This document shows positions 19,574-28,340 of a stretch of 64,000 nucleotides of DNA, piece after piece. Within the stretch, counting starts at the first letter, position 1. Each line of letters starts with the position of its first letter. Origin of the DNA: Paenibacillus sp. 1011MAR3C5 (GTDB lineage Bacteria; Bacillota; Bacilli; Paenibacillales; Paenibacillaceae); the NCBI RefSeq assembly GCF_003591485.1, contig NZ_QZCF01000001.1, forward strand, positions 620,001 through 684,000, written 5' to 3'. The position numbers and the translations under genes are program-made. The notes beneath the pieces were generated by a model, which saw nothing but the letters and a program-made list of their open reading frames with translations, ran no database searches and was not told where the DNA came from.

Positions 19574-20899
19574 TTAATCGTATGGATTGTAGTCGCTTCC
19601 TTCAAAAAATTCAAAAGCAAAATCCGCTACCCGTACCATGTCTCCGTCCTTGGCTCCCGCTTTACGAAGTGATTCGTCTACGCCGAGCTTCCTCATAATG
19701 CGGGCGAACCGCATGACCGCATCGTAAGAATTCAGATTCATCCGCTTCATCATGCGGGCGATGCCTTCGCTCTCCACCACAAACACCTCGTCTTCGCGGT
19801 GGATCGTGAAGGTAATGTCTTCCTTCTTCTCGTAGCTGTATACCTTGCGCTCTTCGATCTCCTTGACCTCTTCGATCTCCGTTTGCACAGCAACTGTATC
19901 CAGCACGTCAGCCGCTTTGTACAGCAGCTCCTGAATGCCTTGCTTGGTCAGCGAAGAGATCGGCACGATCTCGTATACACGCTCGCTGCCGGACTGCTCC
20001 AGCTGCTGCTTGAACAGCTCGAGCTGCTCTGCCGCCTCCGGCATGTCCATTTTGTTAGCCGCGATAATCTGCGGACGTTCTGCCAGCTTATCATTGTAAA
20101 GCGACAGCTCCGCATTGATTTTCTGCCAATCATCGTAAGGATCTCGTCCTTCCGAGGCAGCCATGTCGATGACATGGATAATAACGCGTGTGCGCTCTAC
20201 GTGTCGAAGAAATTCATGGCCAAGTCCAACGCCCTCATGTGCGCCTTCAATTAGCCCGGGCAAGTCCGCCATAACGAAGCTGCGGCCGTCGCCTACATCG
20301 ACAACGCCCAAATTCGGCGTAATCGTCGTAAAGTGATACGCGCCAATCTTCGGCTTCGCGCCGGATACGACCGACAGAAGCGTGGACTTGCCAACACTTG
20401 GGAAGCCGACCAGTCCAACATCCGCCATCACCTTCAACTCCAGCACGACCCAGCGCTCCTGGCCCTCCTCTCCGTTCTCGGAGATATATGGCGCGGGGTT
20501 AGTTGCTGTAGCAAACCGGATGTTGCCGCGTCCGCCGCGTCCACCCTTCGCCACGACAACCTGCTGGCCATGGCGAGTCAAATCCGCGATAATCTCCCCA
20601 GTGTCATCGTCAATGATGACTGTTCCAGGAGGGATGCGGACAATCGTGTCCTCCGCACTCGCTCCGTGCATCCCCTTGACCTTGCCGCGTTCTCCCCGCT
20701 GCGCTTTGAAGTGCTTCTGATACCGGAAGTCCATCAGCGTGCGCAAGCCTTCATCTACACGGAAAATCAGGTCGCCCCCATGGCCGCCGTCGCCGCCGGC
20801 CGGGCCCCCGTTCTCCACATATTTTTCGCGACGGAACGAGACGATACCGTCTCCGCCGTCTCCGCCTTTTACAAAAATTTTCGCCTTATCGACAAACAT
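19574..20899 (-). CDS. obg: GTPase Obg (CgtA)
   Basis: Obg is an essential ribosome-associated GTPase linked to 50S assembly, the stress response and sporulation initiation. The 441-residue protein has the Gly-rich Obg fold (residues 1-158), a G domain with [23 protein letters not shown] and ANKMD motifs, and a C-terminal OCT domain. The ATG follows GGAGG. It is 13 bases after spo0B, the same pairing as in B. subtilis, where both genes affect Spo0A activation. Confidence 0.98.
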   Translation of the reverse strand: MFVDKAKIFVKGGDGGDGIVSFRREKYVENGGPAGGDGGHGGDLIFRVDEGLRTLMDFRYQKHFKAQRGERGKVKGMHGASAEDTIVRIPPGTVIIDDDTGEIIADLTRHGQQVVVAKGGRGGRGNIRFATATNPAPYISENGEEGQERWVVLELKVMADVGLVGFPSVGKSTLLSVVSGAKPKIGAYHFTTITPNLGVVDVGDGRSFVMADLPGLIEGAHEGVGLGHEFLRHVERTRVIIHVIDMAASEGRDPYDDWQKINAELSLYNDKLAERPQIIAANKMDMPEAAEQLELFKQQLEQSGSERVYEIVPISSLTKQGIQELLYKAADVLDTVAVQTEIEEVKEIEERKVYSYEKKEDITFTIHREDEVFVVESEGIARMMKRMNLNSYDAVMRFARIMRKLGVDESLRKAGAKDGDMVRVADFAFEFFEGSDYNPYD

Positions 20900-20912
20900 G
20901 TCTTGCCTCCGT

Positions 20913-21650
20913 TCAGGCGCGCATTTCCGCCCTTAGCAGCACTTTGGAGAAGCTCTGCACGGAGCCGACAGGCTTCAGCGGCGCACCCTCCAACTGCTGT
21001 TTTATTTTTTGACTCCATTGATGTTCATTCATCAGTTCGCCTTCATAATAAAACGATGCATACAGCGCTTCCTCATCTGCGCTCAATTCCAGCTTCAACA
21101 CAGACAAAGCCGCACTGTCTGACTTGACTGCGAACCGATAAGCATTGATCGTATGTATGATCGTCTCCGCAACAGCCTCTCCATCCAGAGACAGCTCGTT
21201 CAAATGAAGGTCTCCCTTTATATCCACTTCCAGTGAGAGCGAATTAGTGATGGTTCTAAAGGATTGGATAAAACTGATTAACGATGGAGATCCAAGCTTC
21301 GAGATGGCGCTTTCGGCGGCCATTCTATCTCTTATTTTCTCCACATACCCGATCGTCTTATCCAACTTGCCCATTCTGGCGTAGCCGAACAGGACCTGCA
21401 AGTCGTTCATCCAATCGTGGCGATGATGATTCAAGGTGCGAATACCAGCATTCTGCATGGCTCCGATCGTTCTTGCGAGCCGTTCCTGATGTTCCTTGCG
21501 CTCCTCGCGAATCCAGTACGCCGCACATGCGACAAGCCAGATGAGGAGCAAGGCGTTCAGCCAGACCTTGCCCGGCCAGATCAATGTGGCGCTTCCCGGC
21601 AGCAAGATGGATGCCGCCGCGTAATGCTTCGCTGTCCTAAAGCGTCCCAT
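20913..21650 (-). CDS. spo0B: Spo0B sporulation phosphotransferase with membrane anchor
   Basis: Spo0B passes phosphate from Spo0F to Spo0A in the sporulation phosphorelay. The phospho-acceptor motif [18 protein letters not shown] is clear; by alignment to B. subtilis His30, the active residue is His78. Unlike B. subtilis Spo0B, which is soluble and 192 residues long, this 245-residue protein starts with one or two hydrophobic segments (about 10-25 and 31-47) followed by a basic helix. The degenerate kinase-like C-terminal domain follows. The ATG at 21650 is likely; an in-frame TTG at 21656 is possible. The obg neighbour supports the call. Confidence 0.88.
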   Translation of the reverse strand: MGRFRTAKHYAAASILLPGSATLIWPGKVWLNALLLIWLVACAAYWIREERKEHQERLARTIGAMQNAGIRTLNHHRHDWMNDLQVLFGYARMGKLDKTIGYVEKIRDRMAAESAISKLGSPSLISFIQSFRTITNSLSLEVDIKGDLHLNELSLDGEAVAETIIHTINAYRFAVKSDSAALSVLKLELSADEEALYASFYYEGELMNEHQWSQKIKQQLEGAPLKPVGSVQSFSKVLLRAEMRA

Positions 21651-21690
21651 TCGCAAGAACCTACCTTCACCCTAATGTACTAGCTCATCC

Positions 21691-21719
21691 AGTATACCAT
21701 GGCTATCCAGCTTGGTCAT
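21691..21719 (-). promoter_or_regulatory. Candidate promoter of spo0B-obg
   Basis: On the minus strand ATGACC (21719-21714), a 17-base spacer, then TATACT (21696-21691) with a TGG extended -10. It lies 41 bases before spo0B and just after the rpmA terminator. Confidence 0.5.
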
Positions 21720-21730
21720 CTCCCTAAATA

Positions 21731-21770
21731 ACAAAAGCCCCGGGCCTAGCAATGCCGGCCGGGGCTTTAT
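21731..21770 (-). terminator. Terminator of the rplU-prp-rpmA operon
   Basis: A GC-rich stem AAAGCCCC / GGGGCTTT with extra G-C pairing inside is followed on the minus strand by TTTTGTT. The T run is interrupted, but the stem is strong. Confidence 0.75.
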
Positions 21771-21877
21771 CGAAATACAAGTCGTATAGGTTTCGCACTT
21801 ATACCGGGCTTCTATTTCGCCGCAAAACGTACGCTGCGCCGTCTTAGAAGACGACGCCAGCCGCTTACGTTTCTGTC

Positions 21878-22189
21878 TTAAGCTTCTACTGCCGCAGCTA
21901 CTGGAGCTTGAGCAACAGGGTATACGCTCACTTTTTTGCGATCGCGTCCAAGGCGCTCGAATTTCACGACGCCGTCCACTTTTGCGTACAGTGTGTCGTC
22001 TTTGCCGATTCCCACGTTCGTGCCTGGGTGGATCTTCGTTCCGCGTTGACGGAACAAGATGCTTCCTCCAGTAACGGTTTGACCGTCAGCACGCTTAGCG
22101 CCAAGACGCTTGGAGCGGGAGTCGCGTCCGTTCTTTGTGGAACCTACACCTTTCTTCGAAGCGAATAGCTGAAGATTCAGTTTCAACAT
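21878..22189 (-). CDS. rpmA: 50S ribosomal protein L27 (with cleavable N-terminus)
   Basis: L27 reaches the peptidyl transferase centre through its N-terminal tail. The 103-residue precursor starts [17 protein letters not shown]: in Firmicutes the nine residues up to Phe9 are removed by the protease Prp to expose Ala10. The core [14 protein letters not shown] and [21 protein letters not shown] are typical. The tail is extended and Ala-rich. The ATG at 22189 follows AGGAGG. It follows prp, which encodes the cleaving protease, and rplU in the same operon. Confidence 0.99.
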   Translation of the reverse strand: MLKLNLQLFASKKGVGSTKNGRDSRSKRLGAKRADGQTVTGGSILFRQRGTKIHPGTNVGIGKDDTLYAKVDGVVKFERLGRDRKKVSVYPVAQAPVAAAVEA

Positions 22190-22235
22190 AGTGTATCCCT
22201 CCTTCTTAAGTTGTTGCCTTGCCGATTGGAGCAGC

Positions 22236-22571
22236 TTATTGCAGCCGCTCCTGTATAACGACGTGCTTGCCGTATGATGTAGCGATCGTCTCGAGCATAA
22301 CCGCCATCGATTCAAGCAGCAGCTGCATACGTCCATCCGCTTCCGCGTCGGGCAGAACCGGAATATCCGAAGACAGCCAGCCGTTCTTCATCGTGTACGG
22401 GAGCTCGATCCCCGCCAATGTCTCAATCGCATTCACCGTGCCGACCGATACCGCCGACACGCCGGCGCAGACAATATCCTTGCCGGGCTTCGCATATTTA
22501 GCATGTCCTTCGACCGCAAATGATACGATGCGTTTGTCAGTCTCATTGCGAACAATCGTAACGGTAATCAT
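22236..22571 (-). CDS. prp: Ribosomal-processing cysteine protease Prp
   Basis: Prp (YsxB family) cleaves the N-terminal extension of L27. The 111-residue protein carries the catalytic His23 ([11 protein letters not shown]) and Cys35 ([12 protein letters not shown]) of the family. It starts 13 bases after rplU and is followed by rpmA, the invariant order in Firmicutes that have the L27 extension. The extension is indeed present in the adjacent L27, so enzyme and substrate agree. Confidence 0.96.
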   Translation of the reverse strand: MITVTIVRNETDKRIVSFAVEGHAKYAKPGKDIVCAGVSAVSVGTVNAIETLAGIELPYTMKNGWLSSDIPVLPDAEADGRMQLLLESMAVMLETIATSYGKHVVIQERLQ

Positions 22572-22583
22572 AGAAGAATCCTC

Positions 22584-22895
22584 TTACGCTTGGATTTTCT
22601 CGATTGTTACTTTTGTGTAAGGCTGACGATGACCTTGCTTACGACGGTAGTTCTTTTTGGCTTTGTATTTGTAAACGGTGATCTTTTGGCCTTTGCCGTG
22701 TTTCTCGACTTTGCCAGTTACCGTTGCGCCGGATACAACCGGAGCGCCAGTAACCAATCCGTCCTTGCCAGATACGGCCAGTACGCGATCGAACGTTACG
22801 TTTTCGCCTTCGTTGCCGTCCAGTTTCTCGATGTAGATTACATCGCCTTGCTGAACTTTGTATTGCTTGCCGCCAGTTTCGATAATTGCGAACAT
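22584..22895 (-). CDS. rplU: 50S ribosomal protein L21
   Basis: L21 is a 23S rRNA-binding protein of the large subunit. The 103-residue product begins [18 protein letters not shown] and ends with the [19 protein letters not shown] motif. The ATG at 22895 follows AAGGAGGTG; a longer reading frame upstream overlaps the structured leader and has no ribosome site. It is first in the rplU-prp-rpmA operon. Confidence 0.99.
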   Translation of the reverse strand: MFAIIETGGKQYKVQQGDVIYIEKLDGNEGENVTFDRVLAVSGKDGLVTGAPVVSGATVTGKVEKHGKGQKITVYKYKAKKNYRRKQGHRQPYTKVTIEKIQA

Positions 22896-22932
22896 TGTGG
22901 TGCACCTCCTTATTTTCGAAGACTCGCCTGAT

Positions 22933-23000
22933 GTAGGTGGCGCAAGGCCGAAGCCTGCACGCTTATGTACCTGATCGGAGCGGTACCTGTACATTCCTAC
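22933..23000 (-). promoter_or_regulatory. Ribosomal protein L21 leader
   Basis: The 5' UTR of rplU folds as a three-way junction. The closing stem is GTAGG/CCTAC (22933-22937 with 22996-23000). One arm pairs ATGTAC (22965-22970) with GTACAT (22989-22994), and a second is a GCAAGGC/GCCTGC hairpin with a TTCG-type loop (22942-22958). Firmicutes L21 leaders are thought to give feedback control by L21. The match is by structure and location; I could not score it against the Rfam model. Confidence 0.65.
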
Positions 23001-23027
23001 CAGATGATACGGAACATACACCCAAAC

Positions 23028-23056
23028 AGTTTATCACAACCGTCAATCTATTACAA
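23028..23056 (-). promoter_or_regulatory. Sigma-A promoter of rplU operon
   Basis: On the minus strand TTGTAA (23056-23051), a 17-base spacer, then TAAACT (23033-23028) preceded by TGA. It places the start of transcription just upstream of the L21 leader. Confidence 0.65.
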
Positions 23057-23096
23057 GCTATTTCATTAGGATGATAGGAACAGCTTCAAGAGTCGC

Positions 23097-24326
23097 CTAG
23101 CTGCCGCGTCCGCAGGTTTTGCATGCGCCGTTCATCTGGCGAATCGCATTGTCTCTCGCCTTCTTGCGCGTCAGCTCCATCAGCCCAAGCCTTGTCCAAC
23201 CGACGATGGTGCATTTGGTGCCGTCACGCCTTGCTTCCTCCATCATTTTGGATAAAATTTTACTCTTGCTGTCATCCTGCTGCATATCGATAAAATCTAT
23301 CACGACAATGCCTCCGACATCCCGTACGCGAAGCAGCCTGGATATAAGTTCAGCAGCTTCCAGATTGGTGCGGAAGACGGTATCCTCCAGATTATCCGTT
23401 CCCGTGTACTTGCCCGTGTTGACATCAATGACGGTGAGCGCTTCGGTCTCTTCCCAGATCAGATAGCCGCCGTTTCTCATCGGAATGCGTCTGCCGAACG
23501 CTTCTTCGATCTGCGCGGATACGCCAAACGCCTGGAACAATCCGCCGGGATTGCCATCCGGTTCATACAGGCGAAGCCGATCCTTCAGCGCAGGTGCCAT
23601 GTCCGCCAGCAGCCTCGATGCTTCGTCGAATCGCGACGGGCCGTCGATCCAGACTTCATCGATGTCCAGCATGAGCGAATCGCGCACGACACGATGCATG
23701 AGTCCGGCCTCGCTATGGAGCATCGCCGGCGCCTTTGCTTCGGCAGCCCGTCCTTCTACAGACCGCCACAGCTCGCGGAGCTTGCCCACGTCCGCATCCA
23801 GCGACTCTTCGCCCTCGCCTTCTGCTGCTGTTCTCATGATGATGCCTTCATCATCGTGGCGGAGCCGCTCGCCAAGCATCCGCAGGCGCTCCCGTTCCGC
23901 TTCGCTGTCGATTCGTTTGGATACTCCGACGTAGTCTGCGCTCGGCATATAAACCAGCCATCTTCCCGCCAGGTTGAAGTGGGTTGTTACACGCGCTCCC
24001 TTGCCTCCAAGCGGGTCCTTCACAACCTGCACGACGAGCTCCTGTCCCGGCCATGCTATATCGGCAATCGCCGGCTTCTGCTTAGGCTGCTTGTCTGCAT
24101 GAGGATGAAGCATATCATCGATGTACAAAAATGCATTTTTGCCCAGCCCGATATCCACAAAGGCCGCTTCCATGCCCGGCAGCACATTCACGACCCTGCC
24201 CTTGTACACATTGCCGACGAGGCTCCCGCCGCCGGATCTCTCCATAAAAAACTCATCCAGACAGCCGTCCCGCAAAACCGCCGTTTGCAGCGCATCCCCT
24301 TCAATATGCATCAGCAATTGTTTCAT
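23097..24326 (-). CDS. rng: Ribonuclease G (Rne/Rng family)
   Basis: RNase E/G-family endoribonucleases cut single-stranded AU-rich RNA and process 16S rRNA 5' ends. The 409-residue protein has an S1 domain (SLVGNVYKGRVVNVLPGMEAAFVDIG), the catalytic Asp motifs VIDVNTGKYTG and VVIDFIDM, and ends right after a CxxC zinc-link-like motif (CKTCG). This short form lacks most of the C-terminal small domain of E. coli RNase G. The start at 24326 follows GGGAGGG. B. subtilis has no rng, and there this spot directly joins spoIVFB to rplU. Confidence 0.93.
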   Translation of the reverse strand: MKQLLMHIEGDALQTAVLRDGCLDEFFMERSGGGSLVGNVYKGRVVNVLPGMEAAFVDIGLGKNAFLYIDDMLHPHADKQPKQKPAIADIAWPGQELVVQVVKDPLGGKGARVTTHFNLAGRWLVYMPSADYVGVSKRIDSEAERERLRMLGERLRHDDEGIIMRTAAEGEGEESLDADVGKLRELWRSVEGRAAEAKAPAMLHSEAGLMHRVVRDSLMLDIDEVWIDGPSRFDEASRLLADMAPALKDRLRLYEPDGNPGGLFQAFGVSAQIEEAFGRRIPMRNGGYLIWEETEALTVIDVNTGKYTGTDNLEDTVFRTNLEAAELISRLLRVRDVGGIVVIDFIDMQQDDSKSKILSKMMEEARRDGTKCTIVGWTRLGLMELTRKKARDNAIRQMNGACKTCGRGS

Positions 24327-24361
24327 CCATACCGTCCCTCCCAGCAAGCCTTTTCTCTAGT

Positions 24362-25240
24362 TTAACTGAAAAGCTCGCTCACTGCACGATGCGGGCTAAG
24401 TCCCGACAAGCAGCCTTCTACGATCTTGCCCTCCGCAAGCACCAGCAAGCCAGGCTCAGTGGGATCCTTCACATAGACCAGATGATAGCGCTCCCTGCTG
24501 AAGAGCTTGGCGACAGACAGAATCGACTGCGTGCCGTTCACAATGAGCGGGCTGACCGACTTGCCCTGGTCCGCCGCATCATCAGCAGCATTGCTGCGAT
24601 GCGTCAGGAATCGATAGAACAAATAGGGGATATTGCGTTGGTATGTCCAGTTCGTGAGAAAGAGAAACACGCCGACAATAAAGAGATTGAGCTGAATGCC
24701 TCCCCCACTAAGGAGAGGAAGAAAAGCGCCTGTCAGCATGAAGGTACTGAATACCAGGCTAAGACGTGCAGACCAGACCAGCATCCGGTAATAATTCGTC
24801 ATATAGCTGAGAAGCGACTGCAGCAGCTTTCCCCCGTCCAGCGGGTAGATCGGCAGCAGATTGAACAAGGCAATCATAAGGTTGGCCCCGCCCACATATT
24901 GAGCCCATGCCTCATCCCAGATGCCAGTCGCGCCAAGCCCCCAAGCGAGCGCCCCCATCCACACATTTTGCAGAGGTCCCGCGAGAGCCACAATCGCATC
25001 CTCCTTGGCCGAGATGCCGCCTGCCTCCTCGACTTCCGCTACGCCTCCGAAGGGAAGAAGCTTTACCTCCCTGATCGTCCAGCCGAATCCTTTGGCAACG
25101 ACGACATGCCCTAGTTCATGAACCAATACGATAATAAAAAGCGTAAGCAGCTCGGCAAAATATCCCGTAATGGCGGATGCAAGCATCACGATCACGAATA
25201 AGGGATGAATCGACCAGCGTATGCCCCCCCATTTAATCAA
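24362..25240 (-). CDS. spoIVFB: SpoIVFB intramembrane metalloprotease
   Basis: SpoIVFB is the site-2 protease that cleaves pro-sigma-K in the forespore outer membrane. The 292-residue protein has the zinc motif HELGH near residue 42 within a hydrophobic helix, the second motif NLLPIYPLDGGK near residue 130 supplying the third ligand Asp, about six membrane segments, and a C-terminal CBS-like part that could bind ATP. The TTG start at 25240 overlaps the end of spoIVFA by 8 bases, indicating coupled translation of the complex partners. Confidence 0.95.
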   Translation of the reverse strand: MIKWGGIRWSIHPLFVIVMLASAITGYFAELLTLFIIVLVHELGHVVVAKGFGWTIREVKLLPFGGVAEVEEAGGISAKEDAIVALAGPLQNVWMGALAWGLGATGIWDEAWAQYVGGANLMIALFNLLPIYPLDGGKLLQSLLSYMTNYYRMLVWSARLSLVFSTFMLTGAFLPLLSGGGIQLNLFIVGVFLFLTNWTYQRNIPYLFYRFLTHRSNAADDAADQGKSVSPLIVNGTQSILSVAKLFSRERYHLVYVKDPTEPGLLVLAEGKIVEGCLSGLSPHRAVSELFS

Positions 25241-26222
25241 TCGGTATCACGTCCAGCGGATCCATGTACCTGTCCTTCTGCTTCACCGCGATGTACAGGA
25301 AGCTGTGGCCGTCATGCCCGGCGGGCTGCAGCTTGCCGATGGTCTGTCCCGCTTCGACCCAATCGTTGACGGCTACATTCACCGCTGCCAGCTTGCCGTA
25401 TATGGTCGTCCGTTCATTGGCATGCTGGATCAGGACGCTGTCCCCCTGGGGCGAGACTTGAATGACCCTGCCCGTCTCCACTGCCGCGACAGCCGCTTCC
25501 GGGTCGCCTGCCAATTCTACGCCGTTCAGCAAGTCCGCGAATGTCCGGACCACCGTCGCATTCTCTAATGGCGATACAACCGGCTGCTTGGGCTGACCGT
25601 CAACAAGTGTCGCCTGGCCGCCATTGCCTCCGAATATCGGAATAAAGGATGGCGCTCCCGCAAATACATCTTTGTACCAAGCTGCTACCGATTCAAAATC
25701 AATCTCGCTGGACATCGATTCCGTTACAAAAGCCTGTCCTTTGGCTGTCCAGGGATATTCGGCTTCGAACATTGCCCAAATCCCACCAAACAATGCTACT
25801 GATATCGCAAATTTCCATGCCAATTCATTACGAAATCTTTTCCATCCGCTTGTCCCTGGCGGATCAAAATCATCCGTATGCTGCGATTTCACATAGCTTC
25901 GAGCTCGACCCGGCTGCCGCTCTTCGTCCCAGGCAGCCCACGGATTCGGATTTTGCTTCCATGCCAGCTCCGGATCAAGCGATCTCGTCTTGCCTTTGTC
26001 CGAAACGGAAGCTCCCGCAGGTGATCGCATAGACTTGTCAACGCTGCTCTTCGGCACCAGCTCCTCTTGCAGCGGTGCGACGGCATTCATGTTGCTTCCT
26101 GAGTCGGAGCTCCATTCACTGGCTTGTCTGTTCGGCCCATTGTCCGACGATTCATTATAATGATGGAGCAGACTTCTAATTTTCTCATGCCTGCGCTGCT
26201 TCACGTCATCTCTAAGTCCCAT
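25233..26222 (-). CDS. spoIVFA: SpoIVFA, SpoIVFB regulator
   Basis: SpoIVFA anchors and inhibits SpoIVFB until cut by SpoIVB from the forespore. The 329-residue protein has a long polar N-terminal region (about 135 residues), one membrane helix (ELAWKFAISVALFGGIWAMF) and an exported C-terminal LytM/M23-like domain (about 220-329). The catalytic His/Asp residues of M23 peptidases are not all kept, consistent with a regulatory role. The ATG at 26222 follows GGGGAGG. The polar N-terminus is longer than in B. subtilis (264 residues in total). Confidence 0.92.
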   Translation of the reverse strand: MGLRDDVKQRRHEKIRSLLHHYNESSDNGPNRQASEWSSDSGSNMNAVAPLQEELVPKSSVDKSMRSPAGASVSDKGKTRSLDPELAWKQNPNPWAAWDEERQPGRARSYVKSQHTDDFDPPGTSGWKRFRNELAWKFAISVALFGGIWAMFEAEYPWTAKGQAFVTESMSSEIDFESVAAWYKDVFAGAPSFIPIFGGNGGQATLVDGQPKQPVVSPLENATVVRTFADLLNGVELAGDPEAAVAAVETGRVIQVSPQGDSVLIQHANERTTIYGKLAAVNVAVNDWVEAGQTIGKLQPAGHDGHSFLYIAVKQKDRYMDPLDVIPID

Positions 26223-26271
26223 GGCTTGTCCTCCCCGAATCGGCGGCCCTTCATCTTGCCGCCCATATCTC

Positions 26272-26308
26272 TCCTCTCATAATTATGAGAGGAAGAAGAC
26301 AAGTATTC
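26272..26308 (-). promoter_or_regulatory. Candidate sigma-E promoter with 22-bp palindrome
   Basis: Upstream of spoIVFA, GAATACT (26308-26302), a 14-base spacer, then CATAATTA (26287-26280) resembles a sigma-E promoter. The -10 lies inside a perfect 22-bp palindrome (26272-26293, centre AATT). spoIVF is sigma-E controlled in B. subtilis. The palindrome could be an operator or a 5' hairpin on the message. Confidence 0.45.
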
Positions 26309-26327
26309 GCACGCACCTGCACGATAC

Positions 26328-26374
26328 TAAAAAAGCATCGTCTGCCAGAGCGGAACTCCGGCAAGCGATGCTTT
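26328..26374 (-). terminator. Intrinsic terminator after rodA
   Basis: The stem AAAGCATCG / CGATGCTTT with an inner GCC-rich pair (26332-26374) is followed on the minus strand by TTTTTTA. It ends the mre-min-rodA transcript 13 bases after the rodA stop and separates it from spoIVFA. Confidence 0.88.
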
Positions 26375-26386
26375 GTTGGTCCTTTG

Positions 26387-27538
26387 TTAATTATCGGCCA
26401 GCTCATATACTTCCTGGTGGGCCTTAATGCTGAATACCAATCCGATTGACAGCATATTGAGCAGAAGCGATGTGCCGCCATAACTAATGAATGGAAGCGT
26501 AATCCCCGTAATTGGCATTAATCCGATCATCATGCCGATGTTCTGGAAGATTTGGAATACGAACATGGAGACAACCCCGATGACAATGAATGAGGCTCGC
26601 CTGTCATAACACTTGAAGGCAATCATAATCATTCGATAGATCAAGAGGAAATAGAGAAGTAACAGCACAGCCGCACCCTGGAATCCGAACTCTTCCCCTA
26701 TCACAACGAAGATGGAATCCGAATACGTGTATGGAACGAACCCCCCATTTTTCATGTCGCCTTGCAGGAAGCCGTCACCATTAAGACCGCCCGACCCGAT
26801 AGCGATCTGCGCATTCAGCGACTGACGCCGCGCATCCGCGCTGGCTTCGCTTGGATTAATGAAGGTATTAATGCGTTCATACCAGTGCGTCTTCTTATGT
26901 CCTTCCAAATAATCTTTGATTTCCGTGTTGAAGCTGTTGAACAGAAAGACGAACAGCATAATACTGCCTACGACAATCGCAAGACCGATCGCGACATGCG
27001 AATATTTGATATTGCCTATCCACAACATACCGATCACGATAACCAGATAGATAATCGCATTGCCCAAGTCAGGCTGAATCATAACAAGCAGAAACGGCAG
27101 GAATACAAAAGCGCCGATCGTCAATATATCGTTCGTAAAATTCAGCTTATCGCCCTGCCGTCTGCCCATAATGTATGCAATCCCGATGATCAAAATGATT
27201 TTCATCATTTCCGCCGGCTGGAAGTTAATGGATTCTCCAAGCTTGAACCATCCTTTGGCGCCGTTAATCTCTGCTCCGACGAAATAGACCAGGATGAGCA
27301 GCGCAACGCCAATGCCGTAAAACACATACCAGAACTTCAGCACGATGCGATAGTCGAACAGTACAGATACAATCGCAACAACAAAACCAAGGCCAAAGAA
27401 GACCAACTGCTTCATATCGTTATTGTGATACATCGGATTGTTGGCCGTGGCGCTGTGTATCACCAAGGAGCTAATGGCCATTAGACACATCAGAATGATC
27501 AGTATGCCCCAATCCAGCTTTTTCAGTTTGTTAAGCAC
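26387..27538 (-). CDS. rodA: RodA/FtsW-family peptidoglycan polymerase
   Basis: SEDS-family glycosyltransferases polymerise lipid II in the elongation machinery. The 383-residue protein has about ten membrane helices. It carries the conserved GAKGWFKLG and NFQPAEMMK motifs in the first half, a large extracellular loop with HWYERINTFINP near residue 220, and ITLPFISYGGTSLL near the end. It follows minD by 7 bases. The GTG start at 27538 has a modest ribosome site (AGGATG). Linkage with mreBCD supports RodA rather than FtsW or SpoVE. Confidence 0.93.
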   Translation of the reverse strand: MLNKLKKLDWGILIILMCLMAISSLVIHSATANNPMYHNNDMKQLVFFGLGFVVAIVSVLFDYRIVLKFWYVFYGIGVALLILVYFVGAEINGAKGWFKLGESINFQPAEMMKIILIIGIAYIMGRRQGDKLNFTNDILTIGAFVFLPFLLVMIQPDLGNAIIYLVIVIGMLWIGNIKYSHVAIGLAIVVGSIMLFVFLFNSFNTEIKDYLEGHKKTHWYERINTFINPSEASADARRQSLNAQIAIGSGGLNGDGFLQGDMKNGGFVPYTYSDSIFVVIGEEFGFQGAAVLLLLYFLLIYRMIMIAFKCYDRRASFIVIGVVSMFVFQIFQNIGMMIGLMPITGITLPFISYGGTSLLLNMLSIGLVFSIKAHQEVYELADN

Positions 27539-27545
27539 AAGGCAA

Positions 27546-28337
27546 TCATCCTATTCCAAGGAACTTGCGGAATCGCTTGAAGGCACCCGCCTTTTCGTCC
27601 AGCAGCATAAGCGGTACCATATCGCCCAGAATGCGGCGCGCAATATTACGGTAAGCAATAGCTGCCCGCGAAGCCGGATTCATGACGGTAGGCTCTCCGC
27701 TATTGGCCGCAGATATGACTTTCTCATCATCCGGCACAATCCCCAATAAATCAATGGCTAATACTTGGCATATCTCATCAATATCAAGCATTTCTCCGTT
27801 CTTCATCATCGACTGGCGAATACGGTTAATAACAAGCTTGGATGGAATCTTCTCGCCCTCCAGCAATCCGATAACACGATCCGCGTCACGAACGGCGGCA
27901 TTCTCCGGCGTCGTCACCACAATCGCGCGGTCAGCTCCCGCAATTGCATTCCGGAAACCATGCTCGATGCCTGCCGGGCAATCGATGATCACATAATCAT
28001 GATCCTGCTTCAGCTCCAGTACCATACTACGGATCTGATCCGGCTTGACGGAATCCTTATCCTTTGTCTGAGCAGCGGGGAGCATATACAGCTCATCGAA
28101 CCGCTTGTCTTTGACAAGCGCTTGACTCAGGCGGCAGCGCCCTTCCGCTACATCCACCAGATCGTATATAATCCGATTCTCAAGGCCCATTACAACATCC
28201 AGGTTGCGAAGCCCGATATCGGTATCAACCATGCATACTTTTTTGCCGAGCAGCGCCAACGCTGTTCCAATATTGGCCGAGGTCGTCGTTTTGCCTACTC
28301 CGCCTTTGCCCGATGTTACCACGATCGCTTCTCCCAT
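27546..28337 (-). CDS. minD: Septum site-determining ATPase MinD
   Basis: MinD is the membrane-cycling ATPase that places the MinC division inhibitor. The 263-residue protein has the deviant Walker A motif SGKGGVGKTTTSANIG (residues 9-24) and a C-terminal amphipathic membrane-targeting helix (FKRFRKFLG). The ATG at 28337 follows AAAGGAG, which overlaps the end of minC. Order mreB-mreC-mreD-minC-minD matches B. subtilis. Confidence 0.98.
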   Translation of the reverse strand: MGEAIVVTSGKGGVGKTTTSANIGTALALLGKKVCMVDTDIGLRNLDVVMGLENRIIYDLVDVAEGRCRLSQALVKDKRFDELYMLPAAQTKDKDSVKPDQIRSMVLELKQDHDYVIIDCPAGIEHGFRNAIAGADRAIVVTTPENAAVRDADRVIGLLEGEKIPSKLVINRIRQSMMKNGEMLDIDEICQVLAIDLLGIVPDDEKVISAANSGEPTVMNPASRAAIAYRNIARRILGDMVPLMLLDEKAGAFKRFRKFLGIG

Positions 28338-28340
28338 GCT

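Noticed and set aside
22896..23021. N-terminal extension of L21
   Set aside because: This stretch is the structured 5' leader; the universal L21 N-terminus starts at 22895 with a strong ribosome site.
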